Below, piece by piece: positions 44,201 to 50,555 of a stretch of 53,821 bases of DNA (positions within the stretch are counted from its first letter, which is position 1; each line of letters starts with the position of its first letter). The stretch covers positions 1 through 53,821 of the forward strand of contig JANQNL010000113.1 of the NCBI GenBank assembly GCA_028279585.1, read 5' to 3'. The position numbers and the translations under genes were made by a program. The notes beneath the pieces were generated by a model. The model did no database searches, was not told the origin of the DNA, and saw only the letters and a list, made by a program, of their open reading frames with translations. Source of the DNA: Thermoplasmatota archaeon (GTDB lineage Archaea > Thermoplasmatota > Penumbrarchaeia > JANQNL01).

Positions 44201-46318
44201 TACGTAAGAGTCATGCATCAGGACCTCGATGTTACCATCATTGTCCCAATCTCCAGTATAGAACGTGCAGCCTGCGGATTCATCATTGTGATCAGCTACA
44301 TCTTCTGGGTTCCACGAGTCGAACTCGTATCCTGCATAATCCTCGAAGACGGATCCTGACCGCCACTCCGTGGAATTGTCAGGGCCTATTACTACAACAC
44401 CGAACGTGACGTAGGTGTAGTATGTGGTGCTCTGCTGGTAACCCACGTAGCCTCTGGACTGGTAGACAACGAACTCGTCCACATCATCACTGTCGATGTC
44501 CTCGATATGCAAGGTTACTGATCCCTTGAATTCCCTTACCCAGAAACTCTTTGTCACTCCATCGAACAGATAGAACACAGCGATGGCGTCAGGGTCCAAT
44601 ACATCCACGTACGAGTCGTACATCAGGACCTCGATGTTGCCATCGTTATCCCAATCTCCAGTATAGAACGTGCAGCCCGCTGACTCATCGTTGTGGTCCG
44701 CAACATCTGCAGGGTTCCACGAGTCGAACTCGTATCCAGCATAGTCCTCGAACACGGTCCCGGACCGCCACTCGGTGGAGTTGTCGGGACCCATGACCAC
44801 GACGCCGAAAGTGACGTAGGTGTAGTATGTCGTGCTCTGCTGATATCCCACATAACCTCTGGACTGGTAGAGGACGAACTCCTCTACACCGTCAGAATCG
44901 ATGTCCTCGATGTGCAGCGAAACAGATCCCTTGAACTCCCTGACCCAGTGCGCATGGGTCTTACCATCGAACAGATAGAAGATCGCGATAGCATCAGGGT
45001 CGAGCACATCAACATATGAATCGTAGACAAGGACCTCGATGTTCCCATCATTGTCAAAGTCCCCAGTGTAGAAGGAACACCCTGCCGTCTCATCATTGTG
45101 ATCGGCAACATCTTCAGGGTTCCACGAATCGAACTCGTATCCAGCATAATCCTCGAAGGTGGTCCCAGCAGTCCACTCGGTTGAGTTGTCCGGTCCCATA
45201 ACGACGATACCGAACCTGACGTACGTGTAGTACGTCGTGCTCTGCTGGTATCCCTGATAGCCTCTGGACTGATAGACGACGAACTCTTTCACACCATCCG
45301 AGTCAATGTCCTCGATGATGTAGGAGACTCCGCCTTTGAACTCCCTATACCAATGAGCATGTGTCTTGCCATCGAACAGATAGAAGAACGCTATGGCATC
45401 GGGATCGATGACGTCCAGATATGACTCGTAGACCAGGACCTCGATGTTCCCGTCAGCGTCGAAGTCACCGACATTGAAGACACAGCTTGTGGACCTGTCG
45501 TTGTAATCGGCCACGGTCTCTGGGTTCCATGAATCGAACTCGTATCCCGCATAATCCTCGAAAACAGTTCCAGACGACCACTCTACCACATTGTTGTGCG
45601 AATAGACCCGGATACCGAACAGGCAGTATGTGTAGAACGTTGTGCTCTGCTGATATCCCTGGAAACCTCTATGCTCGTAGGTCACTATCTCGATGAAACC
45701 GTCAGAGTCGATGTCAGCTGTAGTGAACGATATCGCTCCTGTGAACTCTCTGGACCACTCGGTTCCCTTCTTGACATTGATAAAGTGCAGGAACGCATGG
45801 TCCTCGAAGTTCGTATCTTCTTCGTATGGGATGTAAGCCAGGATGTCCCAGGAGCCATCGTTGTCGTAGTCGTTTATCATTAATGTAGCTGAAGATGATG
45901 CCTCGTTGTGGCTTGTAACGCTCCAAGCATCGTTGACCGCGTTGTAAACACGACCAACATAGTCCCTGTAGATCGTGGAGCTTGTCCATTCGGTAGAGTT
46001 GTCCGGTCCGCGGATCATTATCTTCCGTTCGACCCAGTTATCCCAGTATGTGGAGCCGGAGTTGTAGACCGAGTGGAATCCTGTGAGCTCGTATGTGATT
46101 ATCTCTGTGACACCGTCAGAATCGATGTCGAACAGAACATACGAAGGATTTCCTGCCATTCCACCGGCCCACTCCTCCTGGTAGGAGTTCGCCCTGGTCT
46201 CGGGCAGATCTATCACCAGCTCTGGTTCTGGCTCGGAGCCAGTAACAGAGATGGCTGCAAAGCTCATGACGAGTAAGGCCATGGCGGTAAAGAATGAGAT
46301 AAGATGTTTCGTGCGCAT
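41261..46318 (-). CDS. Giant surface protein with FG-GAP-like tandem repeats
   Basis: A 1685-residue protein. A signal peptide (residues 1-27) is followed by six repeats of about 135 residues (about residues 45-860) containing calcium-binding-type loops such as DIDSDGVTEI and DFDNDGNIEVLV, similar to FG-GAP/VCBS modules. Five of the repeats are very alike (FEDYAGYEFDSWNPEDVADH recurs). Fibronectin-like and Ig-like units, a Big-like domain near 1190-1290 and a further Ig unit follow, then a Gly/Ser/Thr-rich stalk, one membrane helix (about 1518-1548) and a Pro/Glu-rich cytoplasmic tail. It is probably an S-layer or adhesion protein. The upstream hairpin at 46342-46363 lies 24 bases before its ATG. 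Confidence 0.82.
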   Translation of the reverse strand: MRTKHLISFFTAMALLVMSFAAISVTGSEPEPELVIDLPETRANSYQEEWAGGMAGNPSYVLFDIDSDGVTEIITYELTGFHSVYNSGSTYWDNWVERKIMIRGPDNSTEWTSSTIYRDYVGRVYNAVNDAWSVTSHNEASSSATLMINDYDNDGSWDILAYIPYEEDTNFEDHAFLHFINVKKGTEWSREFTGAISFTTADIDSDGFIEIVTYEHRGFQGYQQSTTFYTYCLFGIRVYSHNNVVEWSSGTVFEDYAGYEFDSWNPETVADYNDRSTSCVFNVGDFDADGNIEVLVYESYLDVIDPDAIAFFYLFDGKTHAHWYREFKGGVSYIIEDIDSDGVKEFVVYQSRGYQGYQQSTTYYTYVRFGIVVMGPDNSTEWTAGTTFEDYAGYEFDSWNPEDVADHNDETAGCSFYTGDFDNDGNIEVLVYDSYVDVLDPDAIAIFYLFDGKTHAHWVREFKGSVSLHIEDIDSDGVEEFVLYQSRGYVGYQQSTTYYTYVTFGVVVMGPDNSTEWRSGTVFEDYAGYEFDSWNPADVADHNDESAGCTFYTGDWDNDGNIEVLMYDSYVDVLDPDAIAVFYLFDGVTKSFWVREFKGSVTLHIEDIDSDDVDEFVVYQSRGYVGYQQSTTYYTYVTFGVVVIGPDNSTEWRSGSVFEDYAGYEFDSWNPEDVADHNDESAGCTFYTGDWDNDGNIEVLMHDSYVDVLDPDAIGIFYLFDGVTKNFWVREFKGGVDLRIYDLDSDGQDEFIVYRSSGYYLNQVSTTYYTYVRLSVEIISPANATEWTSTTNYLDYAGYEFDSWNPEDVADHNDESATATLWTGDFDNDGNREVLLHETYANIPGPNDVSYFFMFEGLDESAPILGEPTVVVNDTWALITWSTNEICDAQVNYGLDATYGTVETNDTWTTAHSVLLTGLTDWTVYHYKIISNDKASNGPVSSGDYTFMTTDHTPPEVTDHMPSTDVDVPVSSSVSLTFSEIVNSTMFEHSFSITPHVNGSIGWDEPTTTLTFTPDLALRANTTYNVTLASNVTDRAGNTFLTPYSFEFSTENIPIPTIEVLTPVGYEMWQIGKTKQVTWLAAGGTGTLTVDLEYSIDGKDGVFSSIASDLTNSGTYDWVIPNDKSDRCYIRATVVDTNNQWGADINDDPFEITDVEISELSVALTNPAGGEIYQADETISINWSTTGGYGKVAVDLLLSTNGTEGEFETIAATLDDTGSTSWKVPKVASTNCFIKVMLKDGAMQYAVDLNDEPFTIQNVVTSSEDIDHLKLTPSDLTIAAGETQVFNLVAVDIHGAQMSVPALEQTWTVTGEIGNVDDTGLFTATTMGTGTVKAEAFGMEAIANVEVTAPLVPTVTISEPVDGGTVKGEVSIKGMFYNSVDVSISIDNAAWESLEINGIAPGNASWSYTWDTTTVDDGDYKIKAKATDGTTESTVLEITVTVANTVTDGGSGGDGGSTDGGSGGGGSTNGTDGGSGTGGNGSGGGGSGGGGSGGGGSGNSDLMTYGAFIPCTVCLVFVIFLLLVILMVVVLIKSRSGKRKPAPAPAQQEQPQAAAKSKEGEVAGPTDTSTPAETATPEETATPDLYATSETESSSPDMYQAYDSPSSNDDYPPPEDEIEAGWDAAMEDYPPPVEEAIEPEVEYIPPGSSQPQLSQNNAPSNGYGNGQPRKAAPVVIEQNELDSWE
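43740..45765 (-). repeat. Five tandem coding repeats of about 405 bases
   Basis: The sequence around TCGAACTCGTA recurs at about 43917, 44320, 44720, 45126 and 45533, a spacing near 405 bases (135 codons). The units are most similar in the middle of the array (third and fourth units), as expected if unequal crossing-over or gene conversion homogenises them. A sixth, divergent unit precedes them at the N-terminal end. Confidence 0.8.
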
Positions 46319-46341
46319 GCGATCATCCTAGCTATAGTACT

Positions 46342-46363
46342 GGGACGAGGTAAACCTCGTCCC
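46342..46363. terminator. Perfect GC-rich palindrome with AA loop
   Basis: GGGACGAGGT-aa-ACCTCGTCCC gives ten pairs around a two-base centre. It lies after the GNAT-deacetylase stop and 24 bases before the surface protein ATG, so it may terminate the first or regulate the second. The hairpin at 48169-48192 has the same design. Confidence 0.5.
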
Positions 46364-46410
46364 ATATACGTGTTATGGAAAGAACTGCTTTATTGCGACA
46401 AAGGGGGAGT

Positions 46411-48102
46411 CTACAGGTCGTGGTAATCCTCAAGGACGAAGCGCAGTTCCTTGAGGTTGTCCAGTAGCCTTTTTCTGACCTTTTCCTCGCCCACAGCAGA
46501 AAGCAACAGAGGATCGACGGACTCGATGTAAGGCAACCTACGACCGATCAACCCGTTGATAAATGTGTAGGTCAATTTGTCGCAGTAGTTGTGGTAACCA
46601 CCTTCCAGCAACACAGCCAACTTACCGATGGCCCTGGTCCCAAGGAACGTGGCCATGTCGTAGTATCCCTTGGCGGTCAGGTTCAATGCGGTGAGCCTGT
46701 CCCGGTAATAAGCATCGAACCCGCAGCATCCGATGTAGAGGTCCGGCTTGAAGCTCATCATCAGAGGCTCCACGATCTCGGACATTACCATTCGATACTC
46801 ATCATCACCAGAGCCCTTAGGCATCTCGATGTTCACGTTGTATCCAAGACCAGGTCCTTTACCCATCTGTTTGGCAAAGCCTGTGTTCGGGTAGAATCCC
46901 TTTGGCTCCTGATGTATCGAGACCACAAGGACGTTCGGATCGGAGTAGAAGATGTCTTGGGTTCCGTTCGCAGCATGAGCGTCCCAGTCCAGGATCATCA
47001 CCCGCTTGGCCTTATCATTATGCAAAGCGTAAAGCGCAGCCACAGCAGCGTTGTTGAAGATACAGAATCCAGCATGCTTGTCTGCGCCTGCGTGATGCCC
47101 TGGCGGCCGAACTATGCCGAACGAGAACTCGAACTCGTGGTCCACAACCCGCTTAACACATTCCGTAGCTCCACATGCAGCGTCCATGGCAACGTCGTAG
47201 GTCGTCCCAGTGAAGTATGTATCATCACCCAGGAACCCCCCACCCTTGTTCGAGTATGCCTCGACAAAGTCAACATACCGTTTCGTGTGGGCCCTGTTCA
47301 GGTCCTTTTTGGTAAGTTTGATAGCCTGGTCGGAGTGGGTGATGTTACCCCTGAACAGGTCCACCTTGTTGCTCAAGAAGTCGTAGATCGCCTCGACCCT
47401 AAGCGGCCTTTCTGGAGAGGAAGTGGGTGAAACATGGGTGACGTGGCTGCCGTTGTAGTAAACGAACATGGTCGGTTCGATACCACCCGCAACAGGTGAC
47501 TCCGGAACCTCCTCGTTATCGTACACCGGTTTGGGCTCCGAAGCAGGCTCGCTCTCCACAAAGATCGGAAGCTGGGTCACGGTCATCTTCTCGAAGCGCT
47601 CCAGAACCTGCTTCTTCCGAACCAGCGTCAACGCGTAATAGCCAGGATGCTTGGAAAGGTCCATGGCCAGGTTCGGGATCTCACCTGGTGGAAGGAAACC
47701 GTTCCTTCTGAAGAAGGTCTCTGCCCGGTCGGACACAGGCTTGACGATCATGTAACCTACGGTGTTCTTCAGACCGAGAGCGACAAGCCTTGTCCCTATC
47801 CTTTTCCTGCGAAGCTTGGGCTCGGTCTCTATGGCTCGAAGGACGTAGACGCTGTTACCGTCCGAAGTGTAGCCTTCCTTCCATTCATCGACGTAGATCC
47901 AAGCTGCAATTCGCTTGTTGTATGTGGCTGCAAGAAAAACAGGTCTGGGGAACTTTCTCATCCACGCTTTGAAGGTCTCCTGGTAGTCGATGATGCCAAA
48001 GCCTTTGAAGAAGTCAAAATCACTGACTTTGAACCTGTTCACGTCCTCGGGTCTCGTGAAACGGTAATACACGAACCCGCCAAGCTCCAAAAGCTTCTGC
48101 AT
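46411..48102 (-). CDS. GNAT acetyltransferase fused to a histone deacetylase-family domain
   Basis: A 563-residue two-domain protein. Residues about 1-170 are a GNAT fold: VYVLRAIETEPKLRRKRIGTRL carries the acetyl-CoA-binding loop (RRKRIGT) and PVSDRAETFFRRNGF the C-terminal motif. After a Pro/Glu-rich linker, residues about 215-540 are a class II-like histone deacetylase: RPPGHHAG has the His dyad, LDWDAHAANGTQD the first two zinc ligands (Asp and His), CGFDAYYRDRLTALNLT the third (Asp) and LLEGGYHNY the transition-state Tyr. All catalytic residues seem present; the usual second H of DHH is A. One chain could therefore add and remove acetyl groups. The target is unknown; AcuA/AcuC, which control acetyl-CoA synthetase, are the nearest functional parallel. 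Confidence 0.88.
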   Translation of the reverse strand: MQKLLELGGFVYYRFTRPEDVNRFKVSDFDFFKGFGIIDYQETFKAWMRKFPRPVFLAATYNKRIAAWIYVDEWKEGYTSDGNSVYVLRAIETEPKLRRKRIGTRLVALGLKNTVGYMIVKPVSDRAETFFRRNGFLPPGEIPNLAMDLSKHPGYYALTLVRKKQVLERFEKMTVTQLPIFVESEPASEPKPVYDNEEVPESPVAGGIEPTMFVYYNGSHVTHVSPTSSPERPLRVEAIYDFLSNKVDLFRGNITHSDQAIKLTKKDLNRAHTKRYVDFVEAYSNKGGGFLGDDTYFTGTTYDVAMDAACGATECVKRVVDHEFEFSFGIVRPPGHHAGADKHAGFCIFNNAAVAALYALHNDKAKRVMILDWDAHAANGTQDIFYSDPNVLVVSIHQEPKGFYPNTGFAKQMGKGPGLGYNVNIEMPKGSGDDEYRMVMSEIVEPLMMSFKPDLYIGCCGFDAYYRDRLTALNLTAKGYYDMATFLGTRAIGKLAVLLEGGYHNYCDKLTYTFINGLIGRRLPYIESVDPLLLSAVGEEKVRKRLLDNLKELRFVLEDYHDL

Positions 48103-48168
48103 GTGGACTACCCGGTAAGATGTGAAAGAAACCAGAGGGTTATCTTCCTAATTAAGCAAATAGTTCAT

Positions 48169-48192
48169 CCAGGGGGACAAATGTCCCCCTGG
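48169..48192 (-). terminator. Perfect GC-rich palindrome with AA loop
   Basis: CCAGGGGGACA-aa-TGTCCCCCTGG gives eleven pairs around a two-base centre. It lies 14 bases after the stop of the 203-residue protein gene and is followed on the minus strand by an A/T-rich stretch, so it probably ends the two-gene operon. Confidence 0.55.
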
Positions 48193-48205
48193 TGTCCAAG
48201 AGGAC

Positions 48206-48817
48206 CTACGTTGTGTCGGGATACAAGATCCAGATACAGGCGTTGGAACGCTGGAGCATGTTCAGCTTCGTCAGGGAGATCTGGGCCTTCTCCAAAAGGA
48301 TAGGCAGCCACTCCTCGGGGGCGCGCTTGTGGCGGCCGTCCTGGGAGACGTTGGAAAGCTGTGCATACCTTATCCTCTTTCCAGCCACTCGGATCCGCTC
48401 TGTGGCGAACTTCCTGAAGGTCTGGTGGATGACGCAGCTGGTGTCCAGAGCACCTGGCTTGATCGTGTTGTTGTAATACTCCGCCACATTGTAATGCTGC
48501 GGGGCCAACTCGCCGATCCTGCGCCTGTACTCCGCGATACCGCGCCAGTATGGGCAGATCGTGGTGACGATACAGTAGTCAGTTGGGGTGATGACGTCCT
48601 CATAGACCGAGAGTGAGGACTCGCGGTTCTTGAGAGCGATGAGGAAGTCGTCCCATGTGGCATACTCCTCCTCGGGCATGGACTTTGCAAGGGATGCGGC
48701 CAGGGACATGAGATAGTTGTTCATGCCTGCTTCTCCCTGCTTGTCCGCGATGTCCTCGAGGAACAGGAAGGCGGCCACATCTACCAGGGGATTGTTATCG
48801 ATGAGCGTCTTTGCCAT
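48206..48817 (-). CDS. Uncharacterised protein, paralogue of the next gene
   Basis: A 203-residue cytoplasmic protein that I cannot place in a family. It shares with the protein encoded just upstream a helical N-terminus (LEDIADKQGEAGMNNYLMSLA), a segment with Cys (CIVTTICPYWRGI), the AEYYNNTI motif and CVIHQTFRK near residue 127, followed by basic residues and a C-terminal helical end. The order of conserved Cys, His and Arg suggests a small-ligand or metal site. The start is preceded by GGAGG inside the upstream gene's end (stop TAA, one base, then ATG). Both genes form an operon downstream of a hairpin-dense region. Confidence 0.65.
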   Translation of the reverse strand: MAKTLIDNNPLVDVAAFLFLEDIADKQGEAGMNNYLMSLAASLAKSMPEEEYATWDDFLIALKNRESSLSVYEDVITPTDYCIVTTICPYWRGIAEYRRRIGELAPQHYNVAEYYNNTIKPGALDTSCVIHQTFRKFATERIRVAGKRIRYAQLSNVSQDGRHKRAPEEWLPILLEKAQISLTKLNMLQRSNACIWILYPDTT

Positions 48818-48818
48818 G

Positions 48819-49451
48819 TTACTCCTCCTCTATCTTCATGGGATTGATGTGTGCGTCCCGCAGTAGCAGTCCGTAGACGCAAGCGAAGTTACGCAGCAAG
48901 CTTCTGATGTAATCGGGGTTGATGCCGATCTTGTTCAGAGCTTCGACGTTTATCTTCGTCTCTCCGGTCACACCTCTGTCCGCAAGCTGGATGCACTCCA
49001 GGACGTGACCTCCAACCGTAATGCTCTTTGCGACCTCCTCCCTGAACTTCTGGTGGATAACACAGAAGTTGCAGACCGCAGTGTCGCGGACGCTGTCGTT
49101 ATACTCCTGGGCGACCTCGCGGTCAGCCGAAGGCATCTCTCCCACAGAGTCCATTACCCGCCGGATGGTGGGCTGGAACACACAGGTCTTGAGGGCATAG
49201 ATGTATCCTACGACGTCGCCGTCCTCGTCGGTGATCGCCAGGTCGGTCAGCGGGTTGACCTCGCCTTCTATCGAATACGCGGTCCTTCCCTCTCGAAGGG
49301 CCACGTTGAAGGATGGCCAGCCCATGTAGGCTTCTTTGCCCATCCTTTTTGCGAGGTTCTCGCCTACTCGGGACCAGTATTGAATCGTACCTTCGATCCC
49401 TGCTTTTTCGCTCATGTCCTGGATGAGCGAGATCAATGCAACATCCAACAT
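48819..49451 (-). CDS. Uncharacterised protein, paralogue of the preceding gene
   Basis: A 210-residue protein with the same organisation as its neighbour: helical N-terminus (LIQDMSEKAGIEGTIQYWS), a beta-rich middle with YIYALKTCVFQPTIRR, AQEYNDSV (compare AEYYNNTI), and NFCVIHQKFREEVAKSI. The pair arose by tandem duplication. CVIHQ-FR is the best-conserved motif. It ends in an acidic tail MKIEEE that contains the ribosome-binding site of the next gene. No family recognised; a ligand-binding or hydrolase role is only a guess. Confidence 0.65.
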   Translation of the reverse strand: MLDVALISLIQDMSEKAGIEGTIQYWSRVGENLAKRMGKEAYMGWPSFNVALREGRTAYSIEGEVNPLTDLAITDEDGDVVGYIYALKTCVFQPTIRRVMDSVGEMPSADREVAQEYNDSVRDTAVCNFCVIHQKFREEVAKSITVGGHVLECIQLADRGVTGETKINVEALNKIGINPDYIRSLLRNFACVYGLLLRDAHINPMKIEEE

Positions 49452-49602
49452 ATTGGAAACACTCCATTTTTGTGATGTGAAAATGACCTTATAGTCAGGC
49501 CTGAATTCTCATTCACCTTGTGTTATAAATACTATATGACCGAACGGCCACATACGTTGGGGATGTGGGGTTGCATGTATGGTGGGTGTTGTAAAGGTTG
49601 TA

Positions 49603-49645
49603 CTTCGATGTTTAGGTCGCAGCGAGTGCCTACCTAACATCGAAG
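49603..49645 (+). repeat. GATGTTTAGG-type hairpin 1
   Basis: CTTCGATGTT-t-AGGT (49603-49617) pairs with ACCT-AACATCGAAG (49632-49645): ten pairs, a single bulged T on the left, then four pairs. The lower stem (CTTC/GAAG) differs from that of the other copies but is fully paired. Confidence 0.75.
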
Positions 49646-49684
49646 CCCGCCCGGTGTGAATTGGAGCGACGGTTTACCGAGGCT

Positions 49685-49733
49685 GGACTTGGATGTTTAG
49701 GGTAGCTATAAGCAAAGGCTAACATCCAAGTCC
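49685..49733 (+). repeat. GATGTTTAGG-type hairpin 2
   Basis: GGACTTGGATGTT (49685-49697) pairs perfectly with AACATCCAAGTCC (49721-49733); the bulged T and an AG/CT pair follow inside. Short further complementarity (CGAC 49667-49670 with GTCG 49734-49737; GGTGTG 49653-49658 with CACACC 49743-49748) surrounds it. Confidence 0.75.
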
Positions 49734-49922
49734 GTCGTGAACCACACCTTGGTTTGCGACTGGACCGTGAGGTTTTCCAAACTCTTGCCATGACGATGGG
49801 AAACCTCACTATCAATATCTGAAGAGTGTGAACGTTGGAATGACTCCTGTAAGTTCCTGGCGTCATGATGATCGTCTTCGGAACTTCAGGACGCAGTTGG
49901 AAACAGCCCTGCTGTTCCCAAC

Positions 49923-49971
49923 GCGATCGGATGTTAGGTTCGCCTCTGCTTAGACCTAAACATCCGATCGC
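49923..49971 (-). repeat. GATGTTTAGG-type hairpin 3, inverted
   Basis: GCGATCGGATGTT (49923-49935) pairs perfectly with AACATCCGATCGC (49959-49971), followed by AGGT/ACCT. The single bulged base is on the right arm, so on the minus strand it reads GATGTT-t-AGGT like the other copies. This shows that the element has a direction. Confidence 0.75.
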
Positions 49972-50121
49972 AGCCGCGGTCTCGTTACTGGCTCTTGCCA
50001 CCGCGCGCGCATTGAAGAAAGTTGAGTTCACACATGGATTCTTTCTTCAATAAACAACTTTATAACCCATCCTACAGATTCTCCCTCGCCTGAAACACGG
50101 TGACTTTGTCGAGGTGCTATC

Positions 50122-50517
50122 ATGAAGTGCGTTGTATGCGAAGTTGACATGCGCAAAAAGATTATCAACGGCATAGAGATCGATTTCTGCCCTATCTGCG
50201 AGGGCATCTGGCTCGACGAGGGTGAGCTCGAGGCCTTCACCGGTCTCAACCCTGCAGAGTCCAGGGAACTGACCTGCCCCATCTGCGACTGTGAGATGAA
50301 GGCCAAGGTCGTTAATTACATCGAGATCAACTACTGTCCTGACTGCGAGAGCGTCTGGCTCGAGAAGGGTGAGTTCGAGAAGATGTCCGGTATCAACCCG
50401 AACACCGGCCGTGAAACACTCCTCCACGAGTTCATACACTCCGACTACTACAAGACCATAGTCGAGGGTGAGGACGACAATCTCTACAAGAAGAAGGCCG
50501 AACAGGACCCATACTAG
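50122..50517 (+). CDS. Tandem zf-TFIIB zinc-finger protein
   Basis: A 131-residue protein with two zf-TFIIB-like units: MKCVVCEVDM...EIDFCPICEGIWLDEGELE and LTCPICDCEM...EINYCPDCESVWLEKGEFE. Each holds two C-x2-C pairs and the typical WLD/E.GE end. The C-terminal 40 residues are a charged helical tail (HEFIHSDYYKTIVEGEDD). Proteins of this family bind zinc and are thought to act in transcription or assembly, but function is not established. Its leader of about 60 bases is longer than most in this window. The gene ends 39 bases before the converging DUF835 gene. Confidence 0.85.
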   Translation: MKCVVCEVDMRKKIINGIEIDFCPICEGIWLDEGELEAFTGLNPAESRELTCPICDCEMKAKVVNYIEINYCPDCESVWLEKGEFEKMSGINPNTGRETLLHEFIHSDYYKTIVEGEDDNLYKKKAEQDPY

Positions 50518-50555
50518 TCCTGTAGCCTTAAAAAGCTCTTATGGTAGCTACGCCA

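Larger units (their letters stand above)
49452..50121. other. 670-base intergenic region packed with hairpins
   Basis: No gene is visible. At least seven stems follow one another: 49603-49645, 49685-49733, 49767-49809 (GTGAGGTTTTCC with GGGAAACCTCAC, one G-T pair), 49846-49890 (CCTGtAAGTTCC with GGAACTTCAGG), 49896-49922 (GTTGG/CCAAC with inner ACAG/CTGT), 49923-49971 and 50011-50051 (ATTGAAGAAAG with CTTTCTTCAAT). Left of these, at 49500-49560, are A/T-rich promoter-like sequences. Right of them CTTTATAACCC (about 50057) is the likely TATA box for the zinc-finger gene. Confidence 0.65.

Noticed and set aside
43740-45765. Regular repeats that might suggest a CRISPR array
   Set aside because: The 405-base period lies within one open frame and encodes protein repeats; there are no short repeats with unique spacers anywhere in the window.
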